From: DATLZM01 sp035559315
GTDB taxonomy: Bacteria; Actinomycetota; UBA4738; HRBIN12
Assembly: GCA_035559315.1 (NCBI GenBank)
Contig: DATMBJ010000086.1
Location: 1-29,427, forward strand
DNA: 29,427 bases
Reading direction: 5' to 3'
Both the position numbers and the translations under genes were made by a program. Below are positions 7,581-15,301 of this stretch, in pieces. The number at the start of each line of letters is the position of its first letter. Position 1 is the stretch's first letter. The notes under the pieces are model-generated. The model saw only the letters and a program-made list of their open reading frames with translations, ran no database searches and had not been told where the DNA came from.

Positions 7581-7594
7581 GTTCCCCGAGGAAC
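7581..7594. promoter_or_regulatory. short palindrome upstream of the tal operon
   Basis: GTTCC-CCGA-GGAAC is a perfect 5+5 bp inverted repeat with a 4-bp centre, 72 bp before the tal start. It is a possible operator; no match to a named regulator is claimed. Confidence 0.3.
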
Positions 7595-7665
7595 CACGCC
7601 GCGGGGGGTCGCGCGACGGCGCCGCTCCCCGCCACCATCCCGGTGTCCCTCCGGTGGAGGCGGAG

Positions 7666-8325
7666 ATGGACCTGTACCTGGACACGGCGGACATCGGCGA
7701 GCTGGAGGAGGCGGTCTCCTGGGGCGTGGTCGGCGGGTGCACGACGAACCCCACGCTCCTGGCCAAGGCCGGCCACGGGGACCTGGAGGCCGCGGCGCGG
7801 AAGATCTGCGGGATCGTGGACGGGCCCGTCTCGGTCGAGGTGATCGCGACCGACGCGCGGGGGATGGTCGAGGAGGGGCGGCGCTACGCGACCTGGGCCC
7901 CGAACGTCGTGGTCAAGTGCCCCTGCACCCCGGAGGGGCTGCGGGCGACCGCGGCCCTGGCCCGCGAGGCGATCCCCGTGAACATGACCCTGGTGTTCTC
8001 GCCCGCCCAGGCCCTCCTGGCGGCGAGGGCGGGGGCCCGCTTCGTGAGCCCGTTCGTGGGCCGGATCGACGACGTGGGCGGCGATGGGATGCGCCTGGTC
8101 CGCCAGGTGGTCGAGATGTACCGGGTCCAGGGCGAGGCGACCCAGGTCCTCGCGGCGAGCCTCCGCCACCCCATGCACGTGGTGGAGGCGGCGCTCGCCG
8201 GCGCGCACGTCGCCACGATGCCGTTCCCGGTCTTCCGCGCGCTCGTCCGCCACCCCCTCACCGACCTCGGCCTGGAGCGGTTCCTCGCCGACTGGCGGGC
8301 CGTCGCGGAGGGCTCCCCGAGGTGA
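7666..8325 (+). CDS. tal: Transaldolase of the small (MipB/FSA-like) subfamily
   Basis: 219-aa class I aldolase-fold enzyme that would move a dihydroxyacetone unit between sugar phosphates. Start MDLYLDTADIGELEE, then GGCTTNPTLLAK, Schiff-base Lys84 in VVVKCPCTPEGL, and SPFVGRIDD. Two positions separate transaldolases from fructose-6-phosphate aldolase (FSA): FSA has Gln in the FAQV strand and Tyr in APYV. Here they are Glu58 (SVEV) and Phe130 (SPFV), the transaldolase state. The ATG at 7666 is chosen because GGAGG lies 5 nt upstream and family similarity begins there; the frame is open further upstream. It is first in an operon with transketolase (28-nt gap) and GAPDH, divergent from prk, which suggests a role in ribulose-5-phosphate regeneration. 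Confidence 0.9.
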   Translation: MDLYLDTADIGELEEAVSWGVVGGCTTNPTLLAKAGHGDLEAAARKICGIVDGPVSVEVIATDARGMVEEGRRYATWAPNVVVKCPCTPEGLRATAALAREAIPVNMTLVFSPAQALLAARAGARFVSPFVGRIDDVGGDGMRLVRQVVEMYRVQGEATQVLAASLRHPMHVVEAALAGAHVATMPFPVFRALVRHPLTDLGLERFLADWRAVAEGSPR

Positions 8326-8353
8326 TCGGCCGCTGCGGGGCGAGGATCGGGGC

Positions 8354-10381
8354 ATGAGCGACGCCGCGACCGCGGTCCGGGTCGGGATCGACGAGGCCTG
8401 CGTCAACGCCATCCGGGCCCTCGCCGTCGACGCCGTGGAGGCGGCGCGCTCCGGCCACCCCGGGGCGCCGATGGGGATGGCGCCTGTGGCGTTCGTCCTG
8501 TGGACCCGGTTCCTCCGCCACGACCCCGCGGACCCTGCGTGGCCCGACCGCGACCGGTTCGTGCTGTCCGCGGGCCACGCCTCGATGCTGCTCTACGCGC
8601 TCCTGCACCTCTCCGGCTACGACCTCCCGCTCGACGAGCTCCGACGGTTCCGCCAGCTCGGCTCGAGGGCCCCCGGGCACCCCGAGCACGGCCTCACCCC
8701 TGGGGTGGAGACCACCACGGGCCCCCTCGGGCAGGGGCTGGCCAACGCCGTGGGCATGGCGATCGCCGAGCGCCTCCTGGCCGAGCGCTTCAACCGCCCC
8801 GGGCTCGAGGTCGTGGACCACCGGGTGTGGGCCATCTGCTCCGACGGGGACCTGATGGAGGGGATCTCCCACGAGGCGGCCTCCCTCGCCGGCCACCTCG
8901 GCCTTGGGCGGCTCACGGTGGTCCACGACGACAACGGGATCTCGATCGACGGGCCCACGGACCTCGCCTGGAGCGAGGACGTGGCCGCCCGGTTCCGCGC
9001 CTACGGGTGGCACGTGGAGCGGGTGGAGGACGGGACCGACCTGGCCGGGATCGAGGCCGCCCTGGCGCGGGCCCGGGAGGAGGAGGAACGCCCGTCGCTC
9101 GTGATGGTCCGGACCCGGATCGCCGAGGGCGCGCCGACGAAGCAGGGGACCGCGGCGGCCCACGGGGCGCCCCTGGGCCCGGACGAGGTGGCGGCGTGGC
9201 GGGAGGCCGTCGGGTGGGCGGCCGAGCCCTTCGACGTCCCCCTCCCGGTGCGCGCCCGGTTCCTCGAGGCCGCCGCGCGCGGCGCGGCCGAGCGGGCGGC
9301 GTGGCGGCGTCGGTTCGAGGCGTGGGCGGAGGAGTTCCCCGAGCTCGCCGGGGAGTGGCGGAGGCGGATGCGCCGGGAGCTGCCGGGAGACCTCTGGGAG
9401 GCGCTCCCTCGGGCCTTCGATGGACGGATCTCGACGAGGAAGGCCTCCGGGGCCGTGCTCTCGGCCCTGGTCCCGGCCCTCCCGGAGCTGGTCGGGGGGT
9501 CCGCCGACCTCACCGAGTCGACCGCCACCGCCCTCCCCGGCGTCCCCGCCTCGGGCCGCGGCCGCGTCGGGCGCTACCTCCACCACGGCGTCCGCGAGCA
9601 CGGGATGGCGGGCGTGATGAACGGCCTGGCCCTCCATGGGGGGTTCCGGCCCTACGGGGGGACGTTCCTCGTGTTCTCCGACTACCTGCGGCCGGCCCTC
9701 CGCCTCTCCGCGATGATGCGGCAGCCCGTGGTGTACGTCTTCACCCACGACTCGATCGGGCTCGGTGAGGACGGCCCCACGCACCAGCCGGTGGAGCACC
9801 TGGCCGCGCTCCGCGCGATGCCCGGGCTGGTCGTGATCCGTCCCGCGGACGCCTGGGAGGTGGTCGAGGCGTGGCGGGCGGCGCTCGAGCGGCGGGACGG
9901 CCCGACCGCGCTGGTCCTCTCCCGCCAGGACCTCCCGGTCCTGGGGCGCCCCCCGAACGCGCCGGCCGACGGCCTGCGGTTCGGCGCGTACGTCCTCCGC
10001 GAGCTCGGCCCGAGTGGCGAGCCCGACGTGGTGCTGCTCGCCACGGGCTCGGAGGTCCACGTGGCGCTCGGAGCGGCGGAGGGCCTGGCGGACACCGGCC
10101 TGCGGGCCAGGGTCGTCTCGATGCCCTCCTGGGAGCTGTTCGAGGCCCAGCCGCGCGAGTACCGCGAGGACGTGCTCGGGCCCCGGTCCGCGCTCCGCGT
10201 GGCGCTGGAGGCCGGGGCGTCCCTGGGCTGGGAACGGTGGGTGGGGCCGGGGGGCGTCCTCGTGACCCTCGACCGGTTCGGGGCCTCAGCCCCCGGGCCG
10301 GATCTGATGAGGCGGTTCGGCTTCACGCCCGAGGCGGTGGCCGAGCGGGTCCTGGCCGCGCTGGGGAGGAGCGGACGGTGA
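8354..10381 (+). CDS. tkt: Transketolase
   Basis: Thiamine-diphosphate enzyme that transfers two-carbon units between sugar phosphates, needed to regenerate ribulose 5-phosphate; 675 aa, normal length. Motifs in order: SGHPGAPMGMAPVAFVLW (N-terminal substrate and ThDP contacts), GHASMLLYALLHLSGY, TTGPLGQGLANAVGMAIAE, the ThDP motif SDGDLMEGISHEAASLAGHLGL continuing to DDNGISIDG, and in the pyrimidine domain GVREHGMAGVMNGLALHGG and THDSIGLGEDGPTHQPVEHL. The usual GDG of the ThDP motif is SDG here. The ATG at 8354 begins the family match; a longer open frame upstream is not similar to anything. The stop overlaps the GAPDH start (GTGA, 10378-10381), giving translational coupling within the carbon-fixation island. 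Confidence 0.96.
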   Translation: MSDAATAVRVGIDEACVNAIRALAVDAVEAARSGHPGAPMGMAPVAFVLWTRFLRHDPADPAWPDRDRFVLSAGHASMLLYALLHLSGYDLPLDELRRFRQLGSRAPGHPEHGLTPGVETTTGPLGQGLANAVGMAIAERLLAERFNRPGLEVVDHRVWAICSDGDLMEGISHEAASLAGHLGLGRLTVVHDDNGISIDGPTDLAWSEDVAARFRAYGWHVERVEDGTDLAGIEAALARAREEEERPSLVMVRTRIAEGAPTKQGTAAAHGAPLGPDEVAAWREAVGWAAEPFDVPLPVRARFLEAAARGAAERAAWRRRFEAWAEEFPELAGEWRRRMRRELPGDLWEALPRAFDGRISTRKASGAVLSALVPALPELVGGSADLTESTATALPGVPASGRGRVGRYLHHGVREHGMAGVMNGLALHGGFRPYGGTFLVFSDYLRPALRLSAMMRQPVVYVFTHDSIGLGEDGPTHQPVEHLAALRAMPGLVVIRPADAWEVVEAWRAALERRDGPTALVLSRQDLPVLGRPPNAPADGLRFGAYVLRELGPSGEPDVVLLATGSEVHVALGAAEGLADTGLRARVVSMPSWELFEAQPREYREDVLGPRSALRVALEAGASLGWERWVGPGGVLVTLDRFGASAPGPDLMRRFGFTPEAVAERVLAALGRSGR

Positions 10382-11445
10382 CGGTCCGGCTCGGGATCAA
10401 CGGGTTCGGGCGGATCGGCCGTCAGGTGGCCCGGATCGCCTCCCGGGCCGAGGATCTCGCCGTGGTGGCCGTGAACACCCGACGCCCGGACCCGGCGCGG
10501 CTCGCCCACCTCCTCCGCTACGACAGCGTCCACGGCCCGTTCGAGGGCGAGGTTCGCGTGGAGGACGGGGAGCTCTGGGTGGCCGGGCGGTCGGTCCGGC
10601 TCACGGGCGAGGAGGACCCGGGCCGGATCGACTGGTGGAGCCGGGACGTGGACGTGGTCGTGGAGGCCTCCGGCGCGTTCGTCGAGGGCGACGGCGCCCG
10701 GCGGCACCTCGACGGCGGCGCGCCGCGGGTGGTGATCACGGCCCCCGCGGCCGACGCAGACGCCACGCTGGTGGTCGGGGCGAACGAGGGGACCTTCGAC
10801 CCCGCGCGCCACCACGTGGTCTCCGCGGCGTCCTGCACGACCGCTTGCCTGGCCCCGGTGGTCCGCGTCCTCCACCGCGCCTTCGAGGTGCGGGGCGGGT
10901 TCGCGCTCACCGTCCACGCCTACACCCGGGACCAGGAACTCGTGGACGGGACCCACGACGACCTGCGCCGGGCCCGGGCCGCCGCGCTCAACATCGTGCC
11001 CACGAGGACCGGCGCGGCGCGGATCCTGGGGCGGGTGCTCCCGGACCTGGACGGGCGGATCTCGGCGACCGCCGTCCGCGTGCCGGTGGCGGACGTCTCG
11101 CTGCTCTCGCTGTCGGTGTCGGTCGAGGCCTCGGTCCCGGCCGAGGAGGTGAACGACGCCTTCCGGGAGGCGGCGCGCGGGGAGCTCGCCCCCGTCCTCG
11201 GGGTGACCGAGGAGCCCCTCGTCTCGTCCGACTTCGTCGGCGACCCCCGGTCGGCGGTGGTGGACCTCCCGATGACCAGGGTCGATCGCGGTCCGGGCGG
11301 GAGCCAGGTCCAGGTGCTGGCCTGGTACGACAACGAGTTCGGGTACGCGAACCGGGTCGTGGACCTGATCCGACTGGTGGCCGGGGCCCCCGCCGCGGCG
11401 GGCGACGCTCCGGCCGTCACCGCCCGGGCGGCCGCCCTGGGGTGA
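10378..11445 (+). CDS. gap: Glyceraldehyde-3-phosphate dehydrogenase, probably NADP(H)-preferring
   Basis: Type I GAPDH, 355 aa. The Rossmann start is VRLGINGFGRIGRQVARIA. Catalytic Cys153 is in SAASCTTACL (the usual Asn after SCTT is Ala), and the base His is in LTVHAYTRDQ. The C-terminal signature is WYDNEFGYANRVVDL. Coenzyme markers: NAD enzymes have Asp after the AVN strand and Leu-Pro before HKDLRRARAA. Here these positions are Thr34 and Gly191-Thr192 (VDGTHDDLRRARAA), resembling NADP-using GapA/GapB enzymes. This suits reduction of 1,3-bisphosphoglycerate with NADPH in carbon fixation. The GTG at 10378 overlaps the transketolase stop. Its last 29 bp overlap the convergent rpe gene. No phosphoglycerate kinase gene is nearby. 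Confidence 0.94.
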   Translation: MTVRLGINGFGRIGRQVARIASRAEDLAVVAVNTRRPDPARLAHLLRYDSVHGPFEGEVRVEDGELWVAGRSVRLTGEEDPGRIDWWSRDVDVVVEASGAFVEGDGARRHLDGGAPRVVITAPAADADATLVVGANEGTFDPARHHVVSAASCTTACLAPVVRVLHRAFEVRGGFALTVHAYTRDQELVDGTHDDLRRARAAALNIVPTRTGAARILGRVLPDLDGRISATAVRVPVADVSLLSLSVSVEASVPAEEVNDAFREAARGELAPVLGVTEEPLVSSDFVGDPRSAVVDLPMTRVDRGPGGSQVQVLAWYDNEFGYANRVVDLIRLVAGAPAAAGDAPAVTARAAALG

Positions 11446-12127
11446 GGACGACGGGGGCGGCGAGCGCCTCCCGGAGCCCGGCCACGGCGGCGGCGGCCCC
11501 GGCGGGGTGCGCGGTGATGCTCGATCCGCAGACGAAGGCGTCCGCGCCAGCCGCCCGGGCCCGGCCGATCGTGGCCGGCCCGATGCCGCCGTCGACCTCG
11601 AGCGCCGCCCCGCTCCCCGCCGCGTCCAGGAGCGCCCGGGCCTCGGCGATCTTCGGCTCCATCGACGCCAGGTAGGCCTGGCCGCCGAAGCCGGGGTTCA
11701 CGGTCATCACGAGGAGCAGGTCGACCAGGTCGAGCACGTGGCGCACGGCCTCGAGGCCGGTCGACGGGTTCACCGCGACGCCGGCCGACGCCCCCAGGGC
11801 CCGGATCCCGGCGAGCGTGCGGTGGAGGTGCCGGGCCGCCTCCGCGTGGACGATCACCGTCGCGCACCCGGCCTCGACGAACGGCTCGAGCCAGGGGTCG
11901 GGGTCCTCCACCATGAGGTGGGCCTCGAAGGGGAGCCCGGTGCGGCGCCGGCAGTCCCGGACCACGGCCGGGCCCACCGTGAGGTTCGGTACGAACCGCC
12001 CGTCCATCACATCCCACTGCACCCCGTCCGCCCCCGCCGCCTCCACCTCCGCCACCGCGTCCCCGAGCCGGGCGTGGTCCGCCCCCAACACCGAGGCGAC
12101 GATCCGCGGTCGGGCGCCGGGACCCAC
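11417..12127 (-). CDS. rpe: Ribulose-phosphate 3-epimerase
   Basis: Interconverts ribulose 5-phosphate and xylulose 5-phosphate; TIM barrel, 236 aa. Motifs: RIVASVLGADHARLGDAV, WDVMDGRFVPNLTVGP (catalytic Asp), FEAHLMVEDPDPW (metal His), VMTVNPGFGGQAY (phosphate loop), ALEVDGGIGPATI (second catalytic Asp) and FVCGSSI (phosphate binding). The first metal-ligand His of the family (H-x-D-V-M-D) is Gln here (VQWDVMDG). The GTG at 12127 begins the match, with AGAGG just upstream and 10 nt after the preceding stop; longer starts would run through the upstream gene. It is the last gene of the cbbL-cbbS-cbbX unit, and its 3' end overlaps the end of the convergent gap gene by 29 bp. Confidence 0.93.
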   Translation of the reverse strand: MGPGARPRIVASVLGADHARLGDAVAEVEAAGADGVQWDVMDGRFVPNLTVGPAVVRDCRRRTGLPFEAHLMVEDPDPWLEPFVEAGCATVIVHAEAARHLHRTLAGIRALGASAGVAVNPSTGLEAVRHVLDLVDLLLVMTVNPGFGGQAYLASMEPKIAEARALLDAAGSGAALEVDGGIGPATIGRARAAGADAFVCGSSITAHPAGAAAAVAGLREALAAPVVLTPGRPPGR

Positions 12128-12137
12128 GACCCTCTGG

Positions 12138-12377
12138 TCAGTCCTGGTCCGGGACCCACGGGTCGCGGATGTGCTCGTGGGCGTGCCGGAGTCCGTCGAG
12201 GTCGTAGGTGACGAGCTCATCCCCCTCCCACACGGCGCCGAGCGCCTCCGCCTGCTCCGGGTCGTACATCCCCGGCGGTTCCGCACCGCTCCAGCGGAAG
12301 CCGGCCCAGTCGTCGGTCCGCCGGCCGAGCACGACCCGGCCCGAGCATCCGTCGGACGGGAGCCCCACCGCGCTCAC
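12138..12377 (-). CDS. Uncharacterised 79-aa protein in the cbb operon
   Basis: I do not recognise this protein. It starts with GTG at 12377 inside the cbbX stop (GTGA, 12374-12377) and ends 10 nt before rpe, so it appears to be translated as part of the operon. It is acidic and Trp-containing, with no signal peptide or membrane segment: a basic early part (VVLGRRTDDWAGFRWSG), a middle part MYDPEQAEALGAVWEGDELV, and a His-rich end YDLDGLRHAHEHIRDPW. Its size, its in-frame fit between two well-defined genes and its mixed amino-acid composition argue that it is real. A role in RuBisCO function or regulation is suggested only by position. Confidence 0.7.
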   Translation of the reverse strand: MSAVGLPSDGCSGRVVLGRRTDDWAGFRWSGAEPPGMYDPEQAEALGAVWEGDELVTYDLDGLRHAHEHIRDPWVPDQD

Positions 12378-13312
12378 CCCTCGCCTCCCGCCGAGACCCC
12401 AGCGTAGGCGCCGCCGGTGAAGACCCGGCTGGCGAGGATGTCCTCGGGCTCGATCGTGACCAGCTCGCGCTTCGCGAGGCGTCGACCGTCTCGGAGCGCC
12501 TCGTAGAGGCGCGCGGCGTGGCGCATCCGGGCGCGGTCGAGGGCGTTGCGCACGCTCCGCCCGTTGGCGAACCGGGGCTGTCGTATCCGTTCTTCCAGGT
12601 AGCGGAGGAAGGCCTCCTCAGCGGCCGGCGACAACCGGTAGCGTTGCTCGGCGGCCATCCGGCGGGCGATCTCGAGGAGTTCCTCCAGCCCGAAGTCGGG
12701 GAAGTCGAGGTGGTGCGCGATCCGCGAGGACAGCCCCGGGACCTCGGAGAACAGCCGATCCATCTGGGCCTTGTATCCGGCCAGGATCACGACCAGGTCC
12801 GCCCGATGGTCCTCCATGGTCTCGAGGAGGATCTCGACGGTCTCCTGCCCGTAGTCCCGCTCGTTCCCCGGCCGGTAGATGTGATAGGCCTCGTCGATGA
12901 ACAGCACGCCGCCCATCGCCCGCCGGATCACCTCCCGGGTCTTGGGCGCTGTGTGGCCGACGTACTGCCCCACGAGGTCGTCCCGGCTGGCGGTCACGAG
13001 GTGACCCTTCCGCAGGTAGCCCAGGGCGTGCAGGATCTCCCCCATGCGACGGGCGACCGTGGTCTTCCCGGTCCCCGGGTTCCCCGTGAAGCACATGTGG
13101 AGCGTGGGTGGTCGGGCCTCCAGCCCGAGCCGCCGTCGGCACCGGTCGATCACGAGCAGCGCCGCGATCTCCCGGATCCTCCGCTTGACCTCGTGGAGCG
13201 CCACGAGGTCGCGGTCGAGGGCGGCGAGCACGTCCTCGACCTGCCTCCCGGCGGCGACCTCGCCGGGGTCGACCGCGGCGTCCTCGGGCACCTCACGGGG
13301 CTCCTCAACCAC
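12374..13312 (-). CDS. cbbX: CbbX, red-type RuBisCO activase (AAA+)
   Basis: Hexameric AAA+ motor that frees red-type RuBisCO from tightly bound sugar phosphates by pulling on the large-subunit C-terminus; about 312 aa. Walker A is GNPGTGKT (residues 77-84), the pore region is LVGQYVGHTAPKTREVI, Walker B is GVLFIDEAYH, followed by YGQETVEILLETMEDHR, a sensor region ILAGYKAQMD and the C-terminal ANGRSVRNALDRARMRHAARL. All are CbbX hallmarks. The GTG at 13312 is preferred over the GTG at 13336 because GGAGG lies 6 nt upstream of it and nothing resembling a Shine-Dalgarno precedes the other. It overlaps the end of cbbS by 8 bp and the next small gene by 4 bp. Its presence confirms that the neighbouring RuBisCO is red-type. 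Confidence 0.95.
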   Translation of the reverse strand: MVEEPREVPEDAAVDPGEVAAGRQVEDVLAALDRDLVALHEVKRRIREIAALLVIDRCRRRLGLEARPPTLHMCFTGNPGTGKTTVARRMGEILHALGYLRKGHLVTASRDDLVGQYVGHTAPKTREVIRRAMGGVLFIDEAYHIYRPGNERDYGQETVEILLETMEDHRADLVVILAGYKAQMDRLFSEVPGLSSRIAHHLDFPDFGLEELLEIARRMAAEQRYRLSPAAEEAFLRYLEERIRQPRFANGRSVRNALDRARMRHAARLYEALRDGRRLAKRELVTIEPEDILASRVFTGGAYAGVSAGGEG

Positions 13313-13748
13313 GCTCCGCCTCCGGGTAACGGTCACCGCGGGGCCGATCGGCGGCGTACGCGTGCAGCGTGTACCGGATGGTCCGATCGTGCCCCTCCTG
13401 TCGGTCCAGGCGGAACCCCGGCTCCCGCGCCGGGCGGTGCACGATGAACTGAAGGGCCGTGGTCATCCGGGTGAGGGAGGGGTCGTAGAGGCTCACCCTG
13501 ATGTAGTGGTCGGGCAACGCCTGGCGGCACCGACGCACTTCAGCGAGGGCCGCCGCCGGGTCCTCGAGGTCGAACATCGGCATCCCCCAGAGTTCCCAGT
13601 AGACGTTCCGGGGATGGGGGTCGTCGGTGTACTCGATCGAGACCGCCCAGCGACGCTCGAGGCCGTAGGCGATCTGGGCGGCGATCTCCTCGTCGGTGAG
13701 GTCCGGCAGGTACGAGAACGTGCCCTGGGTGATCCGGATCCCGTCCAT
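13305..13748 (-). CDS. cbbS: RuBisCO small subunit, red-type
   Basis: 147-aa small subunit that caps the L8S8 holoenzyme. It begins MDGIRITQGTFSYLPDLTDEEI, the red-type N-terminus, followed by RRWAVSIEYTDDPHPRNVYWELWGMPMFDL, PDHYIRVSLYD and the C-terminal extension FIVHRPAREPGFRLDRQEG. In red-type enzymes this extension forms a beta-barrel in the central channel and helps assembly. A tail of about 20 residues after IRYTLHAYAAD is variable. A good Shine-Dalgarno (GGGAGGAG) precedes the ATG at 13748, which lies 12 nt after the cbbL stop. The 3' end overlaps the cbbX start. Confidence 0.97.
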   Translation of the reverse strand: MDGIRITQGTFSYLPDLTDEEIAAQIAYGLERRWAVSIEYTDDPHPRNVYWELWGMPMFDLEDPAAALAEVRRCRQALPDHYIRVSLYDPSLTRMTTALQFIVHRPAREPGFRLDRQEGHDRTIRYTLHAYAADRPRGDRYPEAERG

Positions 13749-13760
13749 GCGAGCTCCTCC

Positions 13761-15200
13761 CTACGCGACGACCGTCGGGGTCGGGGTCGCATCCGGCGTG
13801 TCGGTCGGCTCGAAGTCGAACGTGACGTCGCCCCACACGTCGAGGGCGGCGGCGAGCTCCGGCGACCGACGGGCCGCCGCGCGGAGGATGTCCGGGCCCT
13901 CGCGGACGATGTCCCGCCCCTCGTTCCGCGCCTTGATCATCGCCTCGAGGGCCACCCGGTTGGCCGCGGCCCCGGCCGCGATCCCCATCGGGTGCCCGAT
14001 GGTCCCCCCGCCGAACTGGAGGACGACGTCCTCCCCGAGGTAGTGGAGGAGCTGGTGCATCTGCCCGGCGTGGATCCCTCCCGATGCGACCGGCATCACG
14101 CCGGGCATGTGCGCCCAGTCCTGGTCGAAGTAGTGGCCGAGGGCGGGGTCGGCCGGGTTGAAATCCTCCCGGCAGGTCGCGTAGTAGCCGCGCACCGCCC
14201 CCGGGTCGCCCTCGAGCTTGCCGACCACGGTGCCCGCATGGATGTGGTCGACGCCGAGCATCCGGCACCACTTCGCGATGACCCGGAAGTTCACGCCGTG
14301 GGTCTTCTGCCGCGTGTACGTGGAATGCCCGGCCCGGTGCAGGTGCAGGAGGACCCCGTTCCGGCGGGCCCACCGGGACATCGAGCCCATCGCGGTGAAC
14401 CCGATCGTGAGGTCGATCATGACGATCACCGAGCCCAGCTCCTTCGCGAACTCGGCCCGCTCGTACATCTCCTCCATCGTGGCCGCGGTCACGTTGAGGT
14501 AATGGCCCTTGATCTCGCCGGTGCGCTCCGTCGCCCGGTGGACCGCCTCCATGCAGTAGAGGAACCGGTCCCGCCACCGGTTGAAGGGCTGGGAGTTCAT
14601 GTTCTCGTCGTCCTTGGTGAAGTCGAGCCCGCCGCGGAGGGCCTCGTAGACGACGCGGCCGTAGTTCCGCGCCGACAGGCCCAGCTTCGGCTTCACCGTG
14701 CAGCCGAGGAGCGGCCGCCCGTACTTGTTGAGCATCTCCCGCTCGACCACGATCCCGTGGGGAGGGCCTTGGAACGTCTTGAGGTACTCGGGCGGGATCC
14801 GGAGGTCCTCGAGCCGCAGAGCCCGGAGGGCCTTGAACCCGAAGACGTTGCCGATGATCGACGACGCCATGTTGGGGATCGAGCCTTCCTCGAACAGATC
14901 GAGCTTGTAGGCGATGTAGGCGATGTACTGCTGGGGGTCGGTGCCGGGGACCGGCTCCACCCGGTAGCACTTGCCCTGGTAGTTCTCGTACGCCGTCAGC
15001 CGGTCCGTCCACACGACGGTCCAGGTCGCCGTGGACGACTCCCCCGCCACGGCCGCCGCCGCCTCCTCCGGCTCGACGCCGGGCTGGGGGATGAGGCGGA
15101 ACGCGGCGAGGACGTCGGTGTCGGCCGGCTCGTGGTCGGGCCGCCAGTAGCCCATGTCCTTGTAGGGGATGACCCCGGCCCTGAAGCGGTCGTCCTGCAT
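13761..15200 (-). CDS. cbbL: RuBisCO large subunit, red-type form I
   Basis: Carboxylates ribulose 1,5-bisphosphate to two 3-phosphoglycerates; 479 aa. Active-site motifs are intact: TATWTVVWTD (substrate loop), Lys170 in TVKPKLGLS, carbamylated Lys196 with Asp198 and Glu199 in GGLDFTKDDE, catalytic His288 in LHLHRAGHSTYTRQKTHG, loop-6 Lys328 in GTVVGKLEGD, and phosphate-binding SGGIHAGQ and GGGTIGHPMG. The sequence resembles form IC/ID enzymes and the actinobacterial group called IE; exact subform needs a tree. The ATG at 15200 begins MQDDRFRAGVIPYKDMGYW, the usual N-terminus; the open frame upstream is only antisense to the LysR gene. It is first in cbbL-cbbS-cbbX-orf-rpe. Confidence 0.98.
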   Translation of the reverse strand: MQDDRFRAGVIPYKDMGYWRPDHEPADTDVLAAFRLIPQPGVEPEEAAAAVAGESSTATWTVVWTDRLTAYENYQGKCYRVEPVPGTDPQQYIAYIAYKLDLFEEGSIPNMASSIIGNVFGFKALRALRLEDLRIPPEYLKTFQGPPHGIVVEREMLNKYGRPLLGCTVKPKLGLSARNYGRVVYEALRGGLDFTKDDENMNSQPFNRWRDRFLYCMEAVHRATERTGEIKGHYLNVTAATMEEMYERAEFAKELGSVIVMIDLTIGFTAMGSMSRWARRNGVLLHLHRAGHSTYTRQKTHGVNFRVIAKWCRMLGVDHIHAGTVVGKLEGDPGAVRGYYATCREDFNPADPALGHYFDQDWAHMPGVMPVASGGIHAGQMHQLLHYLGEDVVLQFGGGTIGHPMGIAAGAAANRVALEAMIKARNEGRDIVREGPDILRAAARRSPELAAALDVWGDVTFDFEPTDTPDATPTPTVVA

Positions 15201-15237
15201 CGTCACCGCGCGCTCCGTCGCCGTCCCGTCGGGATCG

Positions 15238-15267
15238 AGGCTAGCCGCACCGATGCTTCGAACACAA
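15238..15267 (-). promoter_or_regulatory. predicted cbbL promoter
   Basis: On the minus strand TTGTGT (15267-15262) and TAGCCT (15243-15238) are separated by 18 bp, a good -35/-10 pair. Transcription would start near 15231, leaving about 30 nt before the cbbL ATG at 15200, where only a weak Shine-Dalgarno (GGAG) is seen. Confidence 0.5.
15254..15266. promoter_or_regulatory. T-N11-A LysR-type site overlapping the cbbL -35 box
   Basis: T at 15254 and A at 15266 enclose 11 bases centred on the palindrome TTCGAA (15257-15262), the general LysR recognition form. It lies in the cbbR-cbbL intergenic region and overlaps the predicted cbbL -35 box. This motif is short, so assignment rests on location. 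Confidence 0.4.
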
Positions 15268-15301
15268 TGACAACTTCCTCTCTCTCTATGAATGGATCGT
15301 C

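Noticed and set aside
12374..13336. Longer cbbX start at GTG 13336
   Set aside because: No Shine-Dalgarno upstream and a 32-bp overlap with cbbS; GTG 13312 has GGAGG at 6 nt.
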